From Hyphomicrobiales bacterium (GTDB lineage: Bacteria; Pseudomonadota; Alphaproteobacteria; Rhizobiales; Rhizobiaceae): a stretch of 64,000 nucleotides of DNA. Positions 9,126 to 17,401 of the stretch are shown here, one piece after another. Numbering within the stretch: the stretch's first letter is position 1; each line of letters starts with the position of its first letter. Location: NCBI GenBank assembly GCA_900471485.1, contig UCEU01000001.1:372001-436000 (forward strand). Reading direction: 5' to 3'. The notes beneath the pieces are model-generated. The model saw nothing but the letters and a program-made list of their open reading frames with translations. It had not been told where the DNA came from and searched no databases. Both the position numbers and the translations under genes were made by a program.

Positions 9126-9152
9126 GGGCGAGTATCGGCCTGAACTGAGTTT

Positions 9153-9283
9153 GTGGCCCCCTCATCCGCCTGCCGGCACCTTCTCCCCGTGGGGGAGAAG
9201 AGACTCGAGGCGGCCCCTTGCGCCGACCTCCCCTTCTCCCCAACGGGGAGAAGGTGGCCCGAAGGGTCGGATGAGGGGGCCAC
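9153..9283. repeat. RIME-like palindromic intergenic repeat
   Basis: The outer arms GTGGCCCCCTCATCCG (9153-9168) and CGGATGAGGGGGCCAC (9268-9283) are exact inverted repeats. Inside lie two further hairpins: CTTCTCCCC-GTG-GGGGAGAAG (9180-9200) and CCTTCTCCCC-AAC-GGGGAGAAGG (9232-9254). The composition and nested structure match the Rhizobium-type intergenic mosaic elements known from rhizobial genomes (name assigned from memory of the family). A related element, sharing the core CCTGCCGGCA, lies at 21500-21600. In mRNA it would form a strong structure between xylB and xylA. Confidence 0.75.
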
Positions 9284-9326
9284 ACGGAATAACGGACACT
9301 TTTTTAAACCACCCAAGGAGGAAAAC

Positions 9327-10637
9327 ATGAGCACCGGATTTTTCGGCGATATCCAGAAGATCAAGTATGAAGGCCCGGACAGCACCAATCCGCTGGCCTA
9401 TCGTCACTACAACAAGGACGAAGTCGTCCTCGGCAAGCGGATGGAAGATCACCTGCGTTTCGCCGTCGCCTATTGGCACACCTTCGCATGGCCGGGCGGT
9501 GACCCCTTTGGTGGGCAGACGTTCCTGCGTCCGTGGTTCGAAGACACGATGAAGGCTGCGAAGCTGAAGGCCGATGTGGCTTTCGAATTCTTCTCGCTGC
9601 TCGACGCGCCGTATTATTGCTTCCACGATGCCGACGTGCGCCCCGAGGGCAAGAATTTCGCTGAGAACACCAAGAACCTCAACGAGATCGTCGATTACTT
9701 CGCCGAGAAGCAGGCCGCGACCGGCACCAAGCTGCTCTGGGGCACGGCGAACCTGTTCTCCAACCGCCGCTTCATGTCAGGTGCGGCGACCAATCCGGAT
9801 CCCGATGTCTTTGCTTACTCTGCCGCGACCGTGAAGACCTGCATGGATGCGACGATGAAGCTCGGCGGCGAGAACTACGTTCTGTGGGGCGGCCGCGAAG
9901 GCTATGAGACGCTGCTCAACACCGACCTGAAGCGCGAGCTCGACCAGATGGGCCGCTTCCTCAACCTCGTGGTCGAGTACAAGCACAAGATCGGCTACAA
10001 GGGCACGATCCTGATCGAGCCAAAGCCGCAGGAGCCGACCAAGCACCAGTACGACTACGACGTCGCGACGGTCTATGCCTTCCTGAAGCGGAACGGCCTC
10101 GAGAACGAAGTGAAGCTCAACATCGAGCAGGGCCACGCGATCCTCGCCGGCCACTCCTTCGAGCACGAGCTGGCGCTCGCAAACGCGCTCGGTGTCTTCG
10201 GCTCGATCGACATGAACCGCAACGACTACCAGTCCGGCTGGGATACCGACCAGTTCCCCAACAACGTTCCGGAGATGGCGCTCGCCTATTACCAGGTTCT
10301 GGCAGGCGGCGGCTTCACCACCGGCGGCACCAACTTCGACGCCAAGCTGCGCCGCCAGTCGCTCGATCCGGCCGACCTCCTGATCGGTCACGTCGGCGGC
10401 ATGGATTGCTGCGCCCGTGGTCTGAAGGCTGCCGCCAAGATGATCGAGGACAAGGCGTTGTCGCAGCCGCTCGCCAACCGCTATGCCGGCTGGGATTCGG
10501 CCGAAAGCCAGAAGATGCTGCGCGGCGAATATTCGCTCGCCGAGATCGCGGCCCGCGTCGAGAGCCAGGACATCAACCCGCAGCCGAAGTCCGGCCAGCA
10601 GGAACTGCTCGAAAACGTCGTCAACCGCTACGTTTGA
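9327..10637 (+). CDS. xylA: Xylose isomerase
   Basis: A 436-residue class II xylose isomerase converting D-xylose to D-xylulose. The ATG at 9327 follows CAAGGAGGAAAAC; extension upstream in frame would run through the palindromic repeat and is rejected. The catalytic pair is seen in [10 protein letters not shown] (His100, Asp103), with the metal-binding stretches [33 protein letters not shown] and [17 protein letters not shown] in order. It ends the xylose unit and is followed by a canonical terminator. Confidence 0.96.
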   Translation: MSTGFFGDIQKIKYEGPDSTNPLAYRHYNKDEVVLGKRMEDHLRFAVAYWHTFAWPGGDPFGGQTFLRPWFEDTMKAAKLKADVAFEFFSLLDAPYYCFHDADVRPEGKNFAENTKNLNEIVDYFAEKQAATGTKLLWGTANLFSNRRFMSGAATNPDPDVFAYSAATVKTCMDATMKLGGENYVLWGGREGYETLLNTDLKRELDQMGRFLNLVVEYKHKIGYKGTILIEPKPQEPTKHQYDYDVATVYAFLKRNGLENEVKLNIEQGHAILAGHSFEHELALANALGVFGSIDMNRNDYQSGWDTDQFPNNVPEMALAYYQVLAGGGFTTGGTNFDAKLRRQSLDPADLLIGHVGGMDCCARGLKAAAKMIEDKALSQPLANRYAGWDSAESQKMLRGEYSLAEIAARVESQDINPQPKSGQQELLENVVNRYV

Positions 10638-10661
10638 TCGGCAGCGGATTGCAGACACGAG

Positions 10662-10694
10662 AAAGCCGGGGAGCATTCGCTTCCCGGCTTTTTC
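10662..10694 (+). terminator. Rho-independent terminator after xylA
   Basis: The stem AGCCGGG/CCCGGCT (10664-10670 with 10683-10689) is flanked by AAA upstream and a run of five T downstream. It lies between the convergent xylA and phosphate transporter genes and could work for both. Confidence 0.85.
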
Positions 10695-10716
10695 AATTGC
10701 GCTATCTGCGCGGTGG

Positions 10717-12318
10717 TCAGAACACCTGGCGCAGGATGATGAAGAGCACGAAGGCGATGGCGATGGAGGCGGGCAGCGTCAGGATCCAGGCCATCAGCAT
10801 GTTGCGCACGGTCGACCATTGCAGGCCGGAGCCGTTCGCCGCCATCGTGCCGGCGACGCCCGACGACAGCACGTGGGTGGTCGAAACTGGCAGGCCGAGA
10901 TGGTCGGCGGCGCCGATGGTGACCATGGCGACGACTTCGGCGGCTGCCCCCTGTCCATAGGTCAGGTGGGTCTTGCCGATCTTTTCGCCGACGGTGATGA
11001 CGATGCGCTTCCAGCCGACCATGGTGCCGAGGCCGAGCGCGATGGCGACGGCGATCTTGACCCAGAGCGGGATGAACTTGGTCGCGTTGTCGACCGCCTT
11101 GTGATAGGCGCTCACCGCCTGCAGGTCGGCCGGCTCCATGGCGAGCAGCTTCTGCTTGTCGATCAGCTTCAGCGCTTCGCCGATCAGATAGATGTCGTTG
11201 CGGACGTTGCTGACCAGATGGGTGGGCACGGCCTCCAGCGTCGGGAAGGCGGCGACTTCGGCGCTTGTGGCGTGGATGAACTGCTGGAGCGCCGGCGTCG
11301 TTGCGTCCGTCCACATCTTGTTCTTGACGGCATTGCTCACTTCGACGCGGAAATCGCCGGCGGCAGCCCCCGGCTTCACATATTTGCCAAGCGCGGTTTC
11401 CACCTGGGCCGACGCGCTCTTGTAGGCTTCGAGATAATTGACATCGGGGGTGCGGTTGAGCGCGAAGGCGGTGGGGACGAGGCCGATCAGGATCAGCATG
11501 ATCAGGCCCATGCCCTTCTGACCGTCGTTCGACCCGTGGGCGAAGCTGACGCCGGTGCAGGTGAAGATCAAAAGGCAACGGATCCAGAGCGGCGGCGGGT
11601 TGTTGCCTTTCGGCTCCTCATAGAGCGCCTTGTTGCGCACCAGAACCTTCATGACCAGCAGCAGGACGGCGGAGAGGCCGAAGCCGATCAGCGGGGAGAT
11701 CAGCAGCGACAGGCCGATATTTGTGGCCTGCGACCAGTCGACACCGCTGGTGGCGCTACCCGCCGGCGCCAGGAACTGGTTGGCGAGGCCGACGCCGATG
11801 ATCGAGCCGACAAGCGTGTGCGAGCTCGACGAGGGCAGGCCGAGATACCAGGTGCCGAGGTTCCAGAGGATGGCGGCGATCAACAGCGCGAAGACCATGG
11901 CGAGGCCCGACCCTGAGCCGACCTGCAGGATGAGCTCGACCGGAAGCAGCGCCAGGATCCCGAAGGCGACCGCGCCGCTCGACATCATGACGCCGAGGAA
12001 ATTGAAGAAGCCCGACCAGATGACGGCAAGTTCGGCCGGCATGGAGCGGGTGTAGATAACGGTTGCGACGGCGTTGGCGGTGTCGTGGAAACCGTTGACG
12101 AATTCGAAGCCGAGCGCGATGAGCAATGCCAGGCCGAGCATGATCCAGGGAACGGCGACGGCGCTGGTGAGGTCGCGTCCGAGCGCATAGGCGACATAGC
12201 CGAGACCGGCGACGAGCACCAGGATGATCGCTGGAAGGAACCATTTTGCCGAACCCGACCCGTGCAGCGGGTGGTTCTCGTGATCCCGGTGAATAGTCTC
12301 GTTGGTGACGTCAGCCAT
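10717..12318 (-). CDS. pit: PitA-type inorganic phosphate transporter
   Basis: A 533-residue PiT-family (TC 2.A.20) metal-phosphate symporter. The two family signatures occur in the usual inverted arrangement: GFEFVNGFHDTANAVATVIY near residue 70 and the C-terminal GAADHLGLPVSTTHVLSSG, with SSSSHTLVGSIIGVGLANQ and SFAHGSNDGQKGMGL in between. A long soluble loop (about 295-400) separates the halves. Unlike Sinorhizobium, where a DUF47 gene precedes pit, it stands alone here. Upstream, 12365-12382 resembles half of a Pho box (see findings). Confidence 0.93.
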   Translation of the reverse strand: MADVTNETIHRDHENHPLHGSGSAKWFLPAIILVLVAGLGYVAYALGRDLTSAVAVPWIMLGLALLIALGFEFVNGFHDTANAVATVIYTRSMPAELAVIWSGFFNFLGVMMSSGAVAFGILALLPVELILQVGSGSGLAMVFALLIAAILWNLGTWYLGLPSSSSHTLVGSIIGVGLANQFLAPAGSATSGVDWSQATNIGLSLLISPLIGFGLSAVLLLVMKVLVRNKALYEEPKGNNPPPLWIRCLLIFTCTGVSFAHGSNDGQKGMGLIMLILIGLVPTAFALNRTPDVNYLEAYKSASAQVETALGKYVKPGAAAGDFRVEVSNAVKNKMWTDATTPALQQFIHATSAEVAAFPTLEAVPTHLVSNVRNDIYLIGEALKLIDKQKLLAMEPADLQAVSAYHKAVDNATKFIPLWVKIAVAIALGLGTMVGWKRIVITVGEKIGKTHLTYGQGAAAEVVAMVTIGAADHLGLPVSTTHVLSSGVAGTMAANGSGLQWSTVRNMLMAWILTLPASIAIAFVLFIILRQVF

Positions 12319-12487
12319 CTCAGTTCCTCTCTCAGAAGCCGTCCCTTCGAGTTATGCCTGCTGCGTGAACCTCTCATGACAATCGTCAATTCGGTGTGCC
12401 GACGTGGCACGCGATGTCGCATTGCGGTGTCCCTCGATCTCGGCTCTATTGCCAACAGAAATCAGCATGCATGATCGGGAGGATCAC

Positions 12488-13270
12488 ATGAGCTTGCCTT
12501 TCCAACTTGCCGCCTGCGCCGAGATGATCTGGCGCGACCGACCGATCGAATGGCGCGCCTCTAGGCTGAAGGAGATGGGCTTCGGCGTCGGGCTGTGGAA
12601 CTGGTCGGAGCATGATCTCGGCAAGCTCGAGGCGACGGGTGCCACCTTCACCATCATGAACGGCTACCTCACCGGGCGGCTGACGGATGACGAGGGGGCT
12701 GCTGAGCTTTTGAAGACGGCGCGCGAGACGGCCAAGGTCGGCAAGCGGATCGGCGTGCAGCGCCTCAACCTGCACGGAACCGGGCTGGGCGAAGGCGGCC
12801 TGCCGGTGCAGCCGATCGAGGTCGTGACCGGCCGGATGTGGCTGAAGGCGCGCGATACACTCGCCCGCATCGTCGACATGGCGGAGGAATTGGACGTGGT
12901 CTTCACGCTCGAAAATCTGAACCTGCCGGTCGATCATCCGGGCGTCCCCTTCGGCCGCGCCGAGGACACGCTGGCGCTGGTCTCGAGCATCGACCACCCG
13001 CGCCTGCGGCTCAATCTCGACCTCTATCACGCGCAGATCGGCGAGGGGAACCTGATCGAACTCTGCCGCAAGAGCCTGCCATGGATCGGCGAAATCCAGG
13101 TCGCCGACGTCCCCGGCCGCATGGAGCCGGGAACGGGTGAGGTAAACTGGAAGGGCATCGCGCGGGCGCTGAAGGCGATGGGCTATGAAGGGCCTGTTGG
13201 CGTGGAGGCGTTCGCATCGGGTGATCCGGAAGTGGCGCTAGAGGCGTTCCGCGAGGCGTTTACGGTTTAG
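12488..13270 (+). CDS. Hydroxypyruvate isomerase-like sugar isomerase/epimerase (TIM barrel)
   Basis: A 260-residue AP-endonuclease-2-like TIM barrel of the hydroxypyruvate isomerase group. The ATG at 12488 is preceded by GGGAGG (12477-12482); an upstream ATG at 12467 in the same frame lacks such a site. Metal-ligand glutamates occur in FTLENLN and VGVEAFAS, and the substrate-pocket stretch NLDLYHAQIGEGNL is typical of Hyi/OtnI. It is divergent from pit and alone, so its pathway is unclear: Hyi acts in glyoxylate metabolism and OtnI in tetronate degradation. Its end overlaps the tail of the small antitoxin-like gene on the other strand. Confidence 0.8.
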   Translation: MSLPFQLAACAEMIWRDRPIEWRASRLKEMGFGVGLWNWSEHDLGKLEATGATFTIMNGYLTGRLTDDEGAAELLKTARETAKVGKRIGVQRLNLHGTGLGEGGLPVQPIEVVTGRMWLKARDTLARIVDMAEELDVVFTLENLNLPVDHPGVPFGRAEDTLALVSSIDHPRLRLNLDLYHAQIGEGNLIELCRKSLPWIGEIQVADVPGRMEPGTGEVNWKGIARALKAMGYEGPVGVEAFASGDPEVALEAFREAFTV

Positions 13271-13460
13271 CAGCCGCCTTTGCCTGTCGTTCGGCGTGCG
13301 CCGGCAGCGCCTTGGCGCGTGTGACCACGCCGAGAGCGTGAGCGATATAGCCGGCGTCTGCGGCCTCGAACGCTTCCGCCATGAAGACAGCAATTGCCTC
13401 GTCCGATGTCAGGTCCTCGGCCGGGTCATATTGGGTGAATTTGTCAGCCATTGCTCTCAT
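13260..13460 (-). pseudogene. Truncated HigA-like addiction-module antidote protein
   Basis: A 66-residue reading frame (start GTG/ATG region at 13460, or ATG at 13451) whose first 45 residues resemble the N-terminal part of putative addiction-module antidote proteins: YDPAEDLTSDEAIAVFMAEA followed by HALGVVTRAK. In the family this is followed by a helix-turn-helix (IARETGLSREALY). Here it is replaced by an Ala/Lys-rich tail that overlaps the end of the isomerase gene, so the DNA-binding half is missing. No HigB/RelE-type toxin is adjacent. I regard it as an eroded antitoxin gene, though a short functional protein cannot be excluded. Confidence 0.5.
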
Positions 13461-13530
13461 TCCAACCGCTGCTGAGCCGCTTTGATGCTGAGGAGATGGA
13501 CCGTAGTTTAAAGACGGTACAGGCGTATGA

Positions 13531-14562
13531 CTAGCGCTTCGACCACTGCTTCGACGGCGCCGACACCGAGTTGCGGACCACGAGATCGGGCTGCAGCAGG
13601 ATCTCGGTTTCCGCGGGATGGCCGTCGCCGAGAAATTCCAGCAGCAGGGCCATGGCCTGCTTGCCGATCGCGGTGCGCGGCTGGCGCACGGTCGTCAGCG
13701 GCGGCGACATGAAGACGGCCTGGGGGACGTCGTCGAAGCCGGTGACGGAGAAGTCGCGGGGGATGTCGTAGCCGCGGGCGTTGAGGCCGATCATCACGCC
13801 GATCGCCGTTTGGTCGTTGACGCACATGAAGGCTGTCGGGAGCGTGTCGCGCATGAAGAGCTGTTCGACGGCGTGGCGGCCGCTTTCCAGCGTGCCGTCG
13901 CCTTCGAGAATGATGCGCTGGCCTTTTGCGACGCCGGCCGCGTCCAGCCCCTCGTCATAGCCCTGGCGGCGCCTGGAATAGGCAAGGCGCGTCTTGCTGT
14001 CGCCGATGAAAGCGATCTTTCGGTGGCCTTCGGCAAGCAGCAGGTCGACTGCCTTGCGCGCACCCTCGATATCGTCGACGCCGACATAGGGAATGCCGCC
14101 GTTGAAGACCGGCTCGAAGACGCCGACGCTGGGCGGGAGCCTCGCGGTCATCGTCTGGTGGCCGAAGGGCAGGATGCCGGTGAAGAGAATCAATCCGGCG
14201 GCTTGGTTTGAATTTAGAAATTTGAGATATTCGAGGCCGCGCTGGGCGTCGTTCTGCGTATGGCCGATGAGAATGCCGTAGCCATGGGCGCGGGCCTCGT
14301 TCTCCAGGCCGATCAGAATGTTGGAAAAGTTGGGGTCGCCGATGTCGGGAGCCACGACCAGGATCATGTTGGAACGGCCGAGACGCAGGCTGCGGGCCAT
14401 GGCGTTCGTCGTGTATCCCGTGATCGCGATCGCCTGGTTGACCTTCAGCCGCGTCGAGTTGGCGACCTTTTCCGGCGTATGGATCGCCCGCGACACGGTC
14501 GCGATCGAAACCTCGGCGATCCGGGCGACATCCTCGATGGTTGCGGGCGTGGAATTCGACAC
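13531..14562 (-). CDS. LacI-family transcriptional regulator of the sugar ABC transporter
   Basis: A 343-residue LacI/GalR-family repressor. The helix-turn-helix is TIEDVARIAEVSIATVSRAI at residues 7-26 with the hinge helix near NAMARSLRLGRSN. The sensor domain is of the PBP-like type (ILVVAPDIGDPNFSNILIGL; CVNDQTAIGVMIGLNARGYD; DFSVTGFDDVPQAVFMSPPL). It is divergent from an ATP-binding cassette gene at 14730, and the intervening 167 bp hold two LacI-type operators, so it very probably controls the transporter genes and itself. The sugar effector is not known. Confidence 0.9.
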   Translation of the reverse strand: MSNSTPATIEDVARIAEVSIATVSRAIHTPEKVANSTRLKVNQAIAITGYTTNAMARSLRLGRSNMILVVAPDIGDPNFSNILIGLENEARAHGYGILIGHTQNDAQRGLEYLKFLNSNQAAGLILFTGILPFGHQTMTARLPPSVGVFEPVFNGGIPYVGVDDIEGARKAVDLLLAEGHRKIAFIGDSKTRLAYSRRRQGYDEGLDAAGVAKGQRIILEGDGTLESGRHAVEQLFMRDTLPTAFMCVNDQTAIGVMIGLNARGYDIPRDFSVTGFDDVPQAVFMSPPLTTVRQPRTAIGKQAMALLLEFLGDGHPAETEILLQPDLVVRNSVSAPSKQWSKR

Positions 14563-14655
14563 TGCGTCCTGCCTTGGGGCTCAATTCGCGGCGACACTAC
14601 ACAGACTGAAGGATACGTCAAAGGGCGAAGCCGAGAGAACTTCGTGATACGATGA

Positions 14656-14690
14656 TGTAAACCTTTACATCGCACATGTAAAGGTTTACA
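14656..14690. promoter_or_regulatory. Tandem LacI-type operators in the divergent promoter
   Basis: TGTAAACCTTTACA (14656-14669) and TGTAAAGGTTTACA (14677-14690) each have perfect 6-bp arms (TGTAAA/TTTACA), and are exact reverse complements of one another. Their centres are 21 bp apart, two helical turns, so two dimers would bind the same DNA face. They lie between the LacI regulator (start 14562) and the ABC ATPase gene (start 14730). Confidence 0.75.
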
Positions 14691-14729
14691 CAAGGGTCAA
14701 GCGGGTGGGAGTCCGCAGGGGAGGACATC

Positions 14730-16253
14730 ATGAGTTTGGAGACTGTCGAGGCGGCGCCGGTGGTGTTGTCGGCCCGGCGCATATGCAAATCCTTCAGCGG
14801 GGTGCAGGTCCTCTTCAGCGTCAATTTCGAGCTGCGCGCTGGCGAAATCCATGCGCTGATGGGCGAGAACGGCGCCGGAAAGTCGACCCTCGTCAAGGTG
14901 ATGTCCGGCTTCGAGCAGCCGACCTCGGGGGAGATCATCCTCGACGGCCAGCCCGTAGTACTGCCGCCGAACGGGGCGGCCGAGGCGCTGGGCATCGTGA
15001 TCATCCACCAGGAATTCAATCTCGCGGATCACCTGACCGTCGCCGAAAGCCTGTTTCTCGGCCGCGAGGTCACGCGCTTCGGCGTGCTCGACCGCAAGTT
15101 CATGCGCGCGGAAACCCGCAAGGCGCTCGATCTGCTCGGTTCGCATGTCGATGAGAACGCGCTGATCAGCACGCTTTCGATCGCCGACAAGCAGATGGTG
15201 GAGATCGCCAAAGCGATCAGCCGCGATGCGCGCGTGGTGTTCATGGACGAGCCGACGGCGGTGTTGTCGCGGGAAGAGACCAATTTCCTGTTCAAGCAGG
15301 TGCGCAAGCTTCGCGACAAGGGCACCAGCTTCGTCTTCGTGTCGCACAAGCTCGACGAGGTCATGGAGCTGACCGACCGTGTCACGGTGCTGCGCGACGG
15401 GCAGTGGGTGAAGACGGCGCCGACCGCGATGCTCGACGGTGAATCGATCGCCCAGCTGATGGTCGGCCGTGAGCTTTCCAGCCTCTATCCGACCAAGAAC
15501 GAGCCGGATGTCGACGAAGAGATCGTGCTGAAAGTCGAGGGCATCTCGACCGGCTATGTGCAGGATGCGAGCTTCGAGGTGCGCAAGGGCGAGATCATCG
15601 GCTTTTCCGGCATGATCGGTTCCGGCCGCACGGAACTGATGGAAGCCATCGCCGGCCTGCGCGGCCGTACCGCCGGCGAGGTGGTCATCCGTGGCGAAAG
15701 CGTTGCCTCGGGCGATGTGCATGCGGCCAATCGCGCCGGGCTCGCCTACATGACCAAGGATCGCAAACACAAGGGCCTGCTGCTCGGCTCCAACATGCTG
15801 GCAAACCTGACGCTGCAATCGCTGGGTCAGCATTCGCGGCATGGCTATCTCAGCCCCAGCAGCGAGGCAGCGGCGCTGGCGAAGGCGCGGCGACGCTTCG
15901 ATATCCGCGTGCGCGACGCCAATATCGTGGCCGGGCGTATGTCCGGTGGTAATCAGCAGAAGCTGCTGCTCGCCAAGGTCATGGAGACGGACCCGGAGAT
16001 CATCATCATCGACGAGCCGACGCGCGGCATCGATGTCGGCACCAAGCAGCAGATTTATCATTTCATCTCGGCACTGGCGCGCGACGGTCGCTCGATCATC
16101 GTCGTCTCCTCGGAGATGCCCGAAGTGATCGGGCTCTGCACGCGGGTGGCGGTGATGCGCGAGGGGCGGATCGTCGGCGTGCTCGAGGGCGACGAGATCT
16201 CCGAGCAGGAGATCATGCGCTATGCGGCGGGCCTGAAGAAGAAGGCCGCGTAA
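14730..16253 (+). CDS. Ribose/xylose-type sugar ABC transporter, duplicated ATP-binding protein
   Basis: A 507-residue protein with two ABC domains in tandem, the form used by CUT2 sugar importers (RbsA, XylG, MglA). The first has Walker A GENGAGKST (about residue 58) and Walker B VVFMDEPTAVLS; the second has the usual degenerate loop GMIGSGRTE, signature SGGNQQK and Walker B IIIIDEPTRGIDVG. RBS and ATG at 14730 follow the LacI operators. It forms an operon with a permease and a periplasmic binding protein downstream. The sugar is not identifiable from sequence. Confidence 0.92.
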   Translation: MSLETVEAAPVVLSARRICKSFSGVQVLFSVNFELRAGEIHALMGENGAGKSTLVKVMSGFEQPTSGEIILDGQPVVLPPNGAAEALGIVIIHQEFNLADHLTVAESLFLGREVTRFGVLDRKFMRAETRKALDLLGSHVDENALISTLSIADKQMVEIAKAISRDARVVFMDEPTAVLSREETNFLFKQVRKLRDKGTSFVFVSHKLDEVMELTDRVTVLRDGQWVKTAPTAMLDGESIAQLMVGRELSSLYPTKNEPDVDEEIVLKVEGISTGYVQDASFEVRKGEIIGFSGMIGSGRTELMEAIAGLRGRTAGEVVIRGESVASGDVHAANRAGLAYMTKDRKHKGLLLGSNMLANLTLQSLGQHSRHGYLSPSSEAAALAKARRRFDIRVRDANIVAGRMSGGNQQKLLLAKVMETDPEIIIIDEPTRGIDVGTKQQIYHFISALARDGRSIIVVSSEMPEVIGLCTRVAVMREGRIVGVLEGDEISEQEIMRYAAGLKKKAA

Positions 16254-16322
16254 GGCGGTCGCAAGAGATAACCGCCGACGCGGCGGACCAAGAGACAAAA
16301 TGCCGGGAGGATGGCTTTGGAT

Positions 16323-17324
16323 ATGAGTGCGAACGACGAGACCAGTCAGATCAGACGGCGCTCCTGGCGGGATATCGATCTCAGGGCCGTCGCGCCGTTC
16401 GCGGCGCTTGCGCTGCTGCTTGTCGTCGGCGCGCTGGTCAATCCGAATTTCATCGGCATCACCAATCTTGCCAATGTCGCGACGCGCAGCGCCTTCATCG
16501 CCATCATCGCCGTCGGTGCCACTTTCGTCATCTCGTCGGGGGATCTGGATCTCTCGGTGGGGTCGATGGTCGCCTTCGTCGCCAGCCTGATGATCCTGTT
16601 GATGAATTCCGGCCTTATTGCCGATCCGGCCTTGATGCTTGTTGTCGCCGTCGTCTTCACCATCGTCGCTGGCGCGCTTTGCGGTCTGGCGAACGGGCTG
16701 ATCACCACCGTCGGCAAGATCGAGCCGTTCATCGCCACGCTCGGCACCATGGGCATCTATCGCGGCCTGACGACCTCGCTCTCACAGGGCGGCGCGATCA
16801 CGCTGCGCTCGGCCGAGCAGCAGTCGCTCTATCGCCCGGTCTATTTCGGCTCGATCGCCGGCGTGCCGGTGCCTATTATCGTCATTCTCGCGGTCACCGC
16901 GGTCGCCGCCTTCATTCTCTACCGCACGCGCTATGGCCGCCATGTCACGGCCGTCGGCTCGAACCGCGACGTGGCGCGCTATTCCGGCATTGCCGTCAAC
17001 AAGGTGCGCACCATCGCCTTCGTCATCCAGGGGCTCTGCGTGGCGATCGCTGTGCTGCTCTACGTGCCGCGTCTCGGCTCGACATCGGCAACCACGGGCA
17101 TCCTGTGGGAGCTGCAGGCGATCACCGCCGTCGTCGTCGGCGGCACGGCGCTGAAGGGCGGGGCAGGGCGCGTCTGGGGGACGATCTGCGGCGCGTTCAT
17201 TCTGGAGCTCGTCGGCAACATCATGCTGCTATCGAACTTCATCTCGGAATATCTGATCGGCGCCATCCAGGGCTCGATCATCATCATCGCCATGCTCGTG
17301 CAGCGATCGCTGGCGCGCAGGTAG
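16323..17324 (+). CDS. Sugar ABC transporter permease (RbsC type)
   Basis: A BPD_transp_2-family permease of about 333 residues with eight to ten hydrophobic helices. Family markers include IAIIAVGATFVISSGDLDLS (the EAA-like loop of RbsC proteins) and GTALKGGAGRVWGTICGA near the end. Start choice is uncertain: an ATG at 16311 abuts GGGAGG (16305-16310) with no spacer, a TTG at 16317 has six bases, and the ATG at 16323 twelve; I list 16323. It lies between the ATPase and the binding-protein genes and forms the membrane channel of this importer. Confidence 0.9.
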   Translation: MSANDETSQIRRRSWRDIDLRAVAPFAALALLLVVGALVNPNFIGITNLANVATRSAFIAIIAVGATFVISSGDLDLSVGSMVAFVASLMILLMNSGLIADPALMLVVAVVFTIVAGALCGLANGLITTVGKIEPFIATLGTMGIYRGLTTSLSQGGAITLRSAEQQSLYRPVYFGSIAGVPVPIIVILAVTAVAAFILYRTRYGRHVTAVGSNRDVARYSGIAVNKVRTIAFVIQGLCVAIAVLLYVPRLGSTSATTGILWELQAITAVVVGGTALKGGAGRVWGTICGAFILELVGNIMLLSNFISEYLIGAIQGSIIIIAMLVQRSLARR

Positions 17325-17401
17325 CAAGGGATTGGCCGGGTCGGCGGGGCGCCCGGTCTCAAGGTTCGCAAGCCCTGGGGTTTAATGGGAGGAAAACAGA
17401 C

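Noticed and set aside
16679-17401. In-frame upstream extension of the periplasmic sugar-binding protein
   Set aside because: The extension lies inside the permease gene. The real start at 17402 has a ribosome binding site and a signal peptide.
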